A stretch of 15,983 nucleotides of DNA, taken from the NCBI GenBank assembly GCA_964474355.1, contig CAYYSY010000188.1:1-15983 (forward strand). The letters are read 5' to 3'. The position numbers were made by a program, and so were the translations under genes. Shown in pieces: positions 13,720 to 15,983 of this stretch. How positions within the stretch are numbered: the stretch's first letter is position 1; each line of letters opens with the position of its first letter. The DNA comes from CAYYSY01 sp964474355 (GTDB taxonomy: Bacteria; Myxococcota_A; UBA9160; UBA4427). The notes beneath the pieces were generated by a model. The model saw nothing but the letters and a program-made list of their open reading frames with translations, ran no database searches and was not told the DNA's origin.

Positions 13720-14910
13720 ATGAGCAGGAAGGTCTACGTCGTCGGTGTTGGCATGACGAAGTTCGAGAAGCCCGGAGGCCGGGACTGGGACTACCCGGAC
13801 ATGGCCCGCGAGGCCGGCACCAAGGCGATCGAGGACGCGGGCATCGCGTTCGAGGACATCGAGCAGGCGGCCGTTGGCTACTGCTACGGCGACTCGACGG
13901 CGGGCGAGCGCGCCTTCTACGAGCTCGGCCACTCGGGCATCCCGATCTACAACGTGAACAACAACTGCTCGACGGGCTCGACGGCGCTCTTCATGGCCAA
14001 GCAGTTCATCGAGGGCGGCCTCGCCGACTGCACCATGGCGCTCGGCTTCGAGAAGATGGAAAAGGGCTCGCTCGGCATCAAGTACACCGACCGCACCAAC
14101 GCCCTCGACAAGCACTTCGGCATCATGAACGAGAAGCGCGGGTTCGTGAAGGCGCCGCCGGCTGCGCAGATGTTCGGCAACGCGGGCATCGAGCACATGG
14201 AGAAGTACGGCACCAAGCCCGAACACTTCGCCAAGATCGGCTGGAAGAACCACAAGCACACGGTCAACAACCCGTACTCGCAGTTCCAGGACGAGTACAG
14301 CCTCGAGGACATCCTGAACGCACCCCAGGTCTTCGGCCCGCTGACCAAGCTGCAGTGCTGCCCGACGAGCGACGGCTCGGGCGCCGCGATCCTCGCCAGC
14401 GAGGACTTCATCAAGAAGCACGGCCTCGAGGCCAAGGCAGTCGAGATCCTCGGCATGGCCATGACCACCGACTACCCGTCGAGCTACGAGGGGTCGATGA
14501 TCAAGATGGTCGGCCAGGACATGACGATGAAGGCCGCGGCCAAGGTCTACGAGCAGAGCGGCTACGGGCCCGAGAACGTCGACGTCGTCGAGCTGCACGA
14601 CTGCTTCTCGTGCAACGAGCTGGTCACGTACGAAGGCCTGGGGCTCTGCCCCGAAGGCAAGGCCGGCGAGTTCATCGACGCCGACGCCTTCACCTACGGC
14701 GGCCAGACCGTGGTCAACCCGTCGGGCGGCCTGATCTCGAAGGGCCACCCGCTCGGCGCCACCGGCCTCGCGCAGTGCGCCGAGCTCAACTGGCAGCTGC
14801 GCGGCGAGGCCGACAAGCGCCAGGTCGACGGCGCGAAGCTCGCGCTGCAGCACAACCTCGGCCTCGGCGGCGCCGCCGTGGTCGCGATGTACAAGAAGGC
14901 CGAGCTCTAG
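13720..14910 (+). CDS. SCP-x type thiolase (lipid-transfer protein / 3-ketoacyl-CoA thiolase family)
   Basis: This is a 396-aa thiolase domain. The start at 13720 has AGAGGAG (13706-13712) seven bases before it. Catalytic features are C83 in NVNNNCSTGSTAL, H293 in ELHDCFSCNEL, H343 in NPSGGLISKGHPLGATG, and the end QHNLGLGGAAVVAMYKK. The HNLGLGG ending and the HDCFS motif mark the SCP-x/SCP-2 thiolase subgroup. Blocks such as YGTKPEHFAKIGWKNHKH, NPYSQFQDEYSLED and LQCCPTSDG closely follow the animal peroxisomal SCPx thiolase as I recall it. The C-terminal SCP-2 sterol carrier domain is absent. The likely role is thiolytic cleavage of branched-chain or sterol side-chain 3-ketoacyl-CoA in the cytoplasm. 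The gene appears monocistronic, ending at a strong terminator. The exact substrate is inferred. Confidence 0.94.
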   Translation: MSRKVYVVGVGMTKFEKPGGRDWDYPDMAREAGTKAIEDAGIAFEDIEQAAVGYCYGDSTAGERAFYELGHSGIPIYNVNNNCSTGSTALFMAKQFIEGGLADCTMALGFEKMEKGSLGIKYTDRTNALDKHFGIMNEKRGFVKAPPAAQMFGNAGIEHMEKYGTKPEHFAKIGWKNHKHTVNNPYSQFQDEYSLEDILNAPQVFGPLTKLQCCPTSDGSGAAILASEDFIKKHGLEAKAVEILGMAMTTDYPSSYEGSMIKMVGQDMTMKAAAKVYEQSGYGPENVDVVELHDCFSCNELVTYEGLGLCPEGKAGEFIDADAFTYGGQTVVNPSGGLISKGHPLGATGLAQCAELNWQLRGEADKRQVDGAKLALQHNLGLGGAAVVAMYKKAEL

Positions 14911-14937
14911 TCAGCTCGCTCTTCGACGGATCGATCG

Positions 14938-14975
14938 GGGCCCCGGTGGCACACCACCGGGGCCCTCTTCGTTTC
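14938..14975 (+). terminator. Intrinsic terminator after the thiolase gene
   Basis: A perfect 12-bp GC-rich stem (14938-14949 with 14954-14965) around a CACA loop is followed by TCTTCGTTTC. It lies 27 bases after the thiolase stop. This is a strong rho-independent terminator separating the thiolase from the symporter gene. Confidence 0.85.
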
Positions 14976-15023
14976 GGGGCCCGGCCAGACCCTGGATGGC
15001 CCTTCACGGGAGCGTGCTTCCCC

Positions 15024-15031
15024 CTACTCTC
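15024..15031 (+). promoter_or_regulatory. Putative -10 element, near-leaderless start for the symporter
   Basis: CTACTCTC contains TACTCT (15025-15030) as a possible -10 and fits the YTANNCTC core. A start site about seven bases downstream would put the +1 within roughly five bases of the ATG at 15042, and no Shine-Dalgarno is visible. This suggests a leaderless or near-leaderless mRNA. Confidence 0.3.
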
Positions 15032-15041
15032 TGCGGCACCG

Positions 15042-15983
15042 ATGTCCTCGCCCGTTCCCGAAGCCGAAGCGATCCCCCTCGCGCGCAAGATCGTGTTCGC
15101 CTTCGGCGATCACACGGTCAACGTCGCGCTCTCGGCGCTCTCGCTCGTCTTCTTCTTCTTCTTGACGACGGTCGCCGGGCTCGAGCCCTGGCGGGCCGGC
15201 GCGCTCGTCTGGGTCGCACGCATCGTCGACGCGGTGAGCGACCCGATGATGGGCCGCATCTCCGATCACACGCGCACGCGCTTCGGCCGCAGGCGCCCCT
15301 GGTTCCTGATCGGCGCTGTGCCTTTCGGGCTCTCGTACGCGCTCCTCTGGCAGGTGCCCTTCGCGGGTCAGACCGCGATGATGATCTACTACCTGATCGT
15401 CTACGTCGCGCTCGCGCTCTCGATGACCGTGCTCTCGGTGCCCTACATGGCGCTGATCCCGGAGTGGAGCCGCGACTTCGACGAGCGCACGTCGATGAAC
15501 ACCGTGCGCGCGGTCTTCGCCGTGCTCGGCACCATGGTGGCGGCGGCGATCCTCAAGTTCGCGGAGCTGCTCGGCGACGACGCCGCGGCCTTCGGGCTGC
15601 TGGGCGCGATCTTCGGTGTGTGGCTGACGCTACCCTGGCTCGCCGTGTTCTTCGCCAGCCAGGAGCCTCGGAGCGACGTCGCCCCCGTCGACTCGCCCGG
15701 CATCGTCGAGAGCCTGCGCACCCTCGCGAGCCACGGCAGCTTCCTGCGACTCTGCGGCCTCTACATCGGCGCGCGCATCGCGGTCGACCTGCTCGGACTC
15801 GCGTTCCCCCTCTACATGACGGTATGGCTCGGGCGCAAGAGCGAGACGAGCTGGGTGCTGCTGCTCATGCTCTGCGTCGTGGTCGCGTCGCTGCCGGTCT
15901 GGCTCCGCATCTCGCTCCACACCGACAAGCACAAGGTCTTCGTCGGCGGCGCGGCCTGGTTCGCGCTCATGCTGTTGGGCATC
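15042..15983 (+). CDS. GPH-family (MFS) sugar:cation symporter, 3' end missing
   Basis: The frame is open from ATG 15042 to the window edge, giving 314 residues of a protein usually about 450-500 long. Family marks of glycoside-pentoside-hexuronide:cation symporters (MFS_2) are FGDHTVNVALSAL in helix 1, D63-AVSD67-P68-MMGRISD in helix 2, DHTRTRFGRRRPW (75-87) in the loop after it, and VPYMALIPEWSRDFDERT (133-150). About eight hydrophobic helices are visible. It is an inner-membrane transporter. The substrate could be a sugar, glycoside or uronate driven by Na+ or H+, but many deltaproteobacterial members of this group have no known substrate. The N-terminus before helix 1 is short (about 12 residues), consistent with this start. 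The gene follows the thiolase terminator and has its own putative promoter. Confidence 0.9.
   Translation, partial: MSSPVPEAEAIPLARKIVFAFGDHTVNVALSALSLVFFFFLTTVAGLEPWRAGALVWVARIVDAVSDPMMGRISDHTRTRFGRRRPWFLIGAVPFGLSYALLWQVPFAGQTAMMIYYLIVYVALALSMTVLSVPYMALIPEWSRDFDERTSMNTVRAVFAVLGTMVAAAILKFAELLGDDAAAFGLLGAIFGVWLTLPWLAVFFASQEPRSDVAPVDSPGIVESLRTLASHGSFLRLCGLYIGARIAVDLLGLAFPLYMTVWLGRKSETSWVLLLMLCVVVASLPVWLRISLHTDKHKVFVGGAAWFALMLLGI

Noticed and set aside
12464..13723. A 419-codon plus-strand frame across the PghP-like and HIT genes
   Set aside because: It is a shadow of genes with intact motifs and a ribosome site on the other strand.

Overview
The window is GC-rich, densely coding DNA from a bacterium. 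No rRNA, tRNA, CRISPR array, transposase, integrase or phage gene is visible. Several features suggest a large-genome, diderm, deltaproteobacterial-type lineage (Myxococcota, Desulfobacterota or Binatota-like): large lipoproteins with EF-hand-like repeats, a DDDGDGLTD-type calcium-loop tail, an SCP-x type thiolase, and actinobacterial-style amidohydrolase and SDR genes. This placement is inference from gene content and could be wrong.

Layout, left to right. (1) 1-1906, plus strand: the 3' end of a multi-pass membrane protein with a pilin-like extracytoplasmic tail, then an amidohydrolase-2 family metalloenzyme. (2) 2046-6357, minus strand: a secreted lipoprotein with an internal duplication lies apart from an envelope cluster transcribed lytic transglycosylase -> pgsA -> UDP-sugar 6-dehydrogenase (peptidoglycan, phospholipid and surface polysaccharide). 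(3) 6718-11620, plus strand: nadB (L-aspartate oxidase), then a 703-aa TPR/EF-hand-like lipoprotein whose stop codon overlaps the start of a trypsin-like serine protease carrying a calcium-loop tail and a C-terminal membrane anchor. (4) 11592-13423, minus strand: a tight HIT -> poly-gamma-glutamate-hydrolase-like -> SDR operon. Its last gene overlaps the protease gene tail-to-tail by 29 bp. (5) 13720 to the end, plus strand: an SCP-x type thiolase closed by a strong intrinsic terminator, then a GPH-family symporter cut by the window edge.

Most genes look like ordinary metabolism and envelope biogenesis. The least explained part is the coupled lipoprotein/anchored-protease pair at 8451-11620. 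It has the shape of a surface-exposed processing or scavenging unit, but its substrate cannot be read from sequence. Other points of interest are the glutamyl hydrolase embedded between HIT and SDR genes, the animal-like SCP-x thiolase, and a short -10-like motif (YTANNCTC) before four plus-strand genes. There are also two intergenic repeat arrays that look like operator sites. No clear new defence or mobile system is present.
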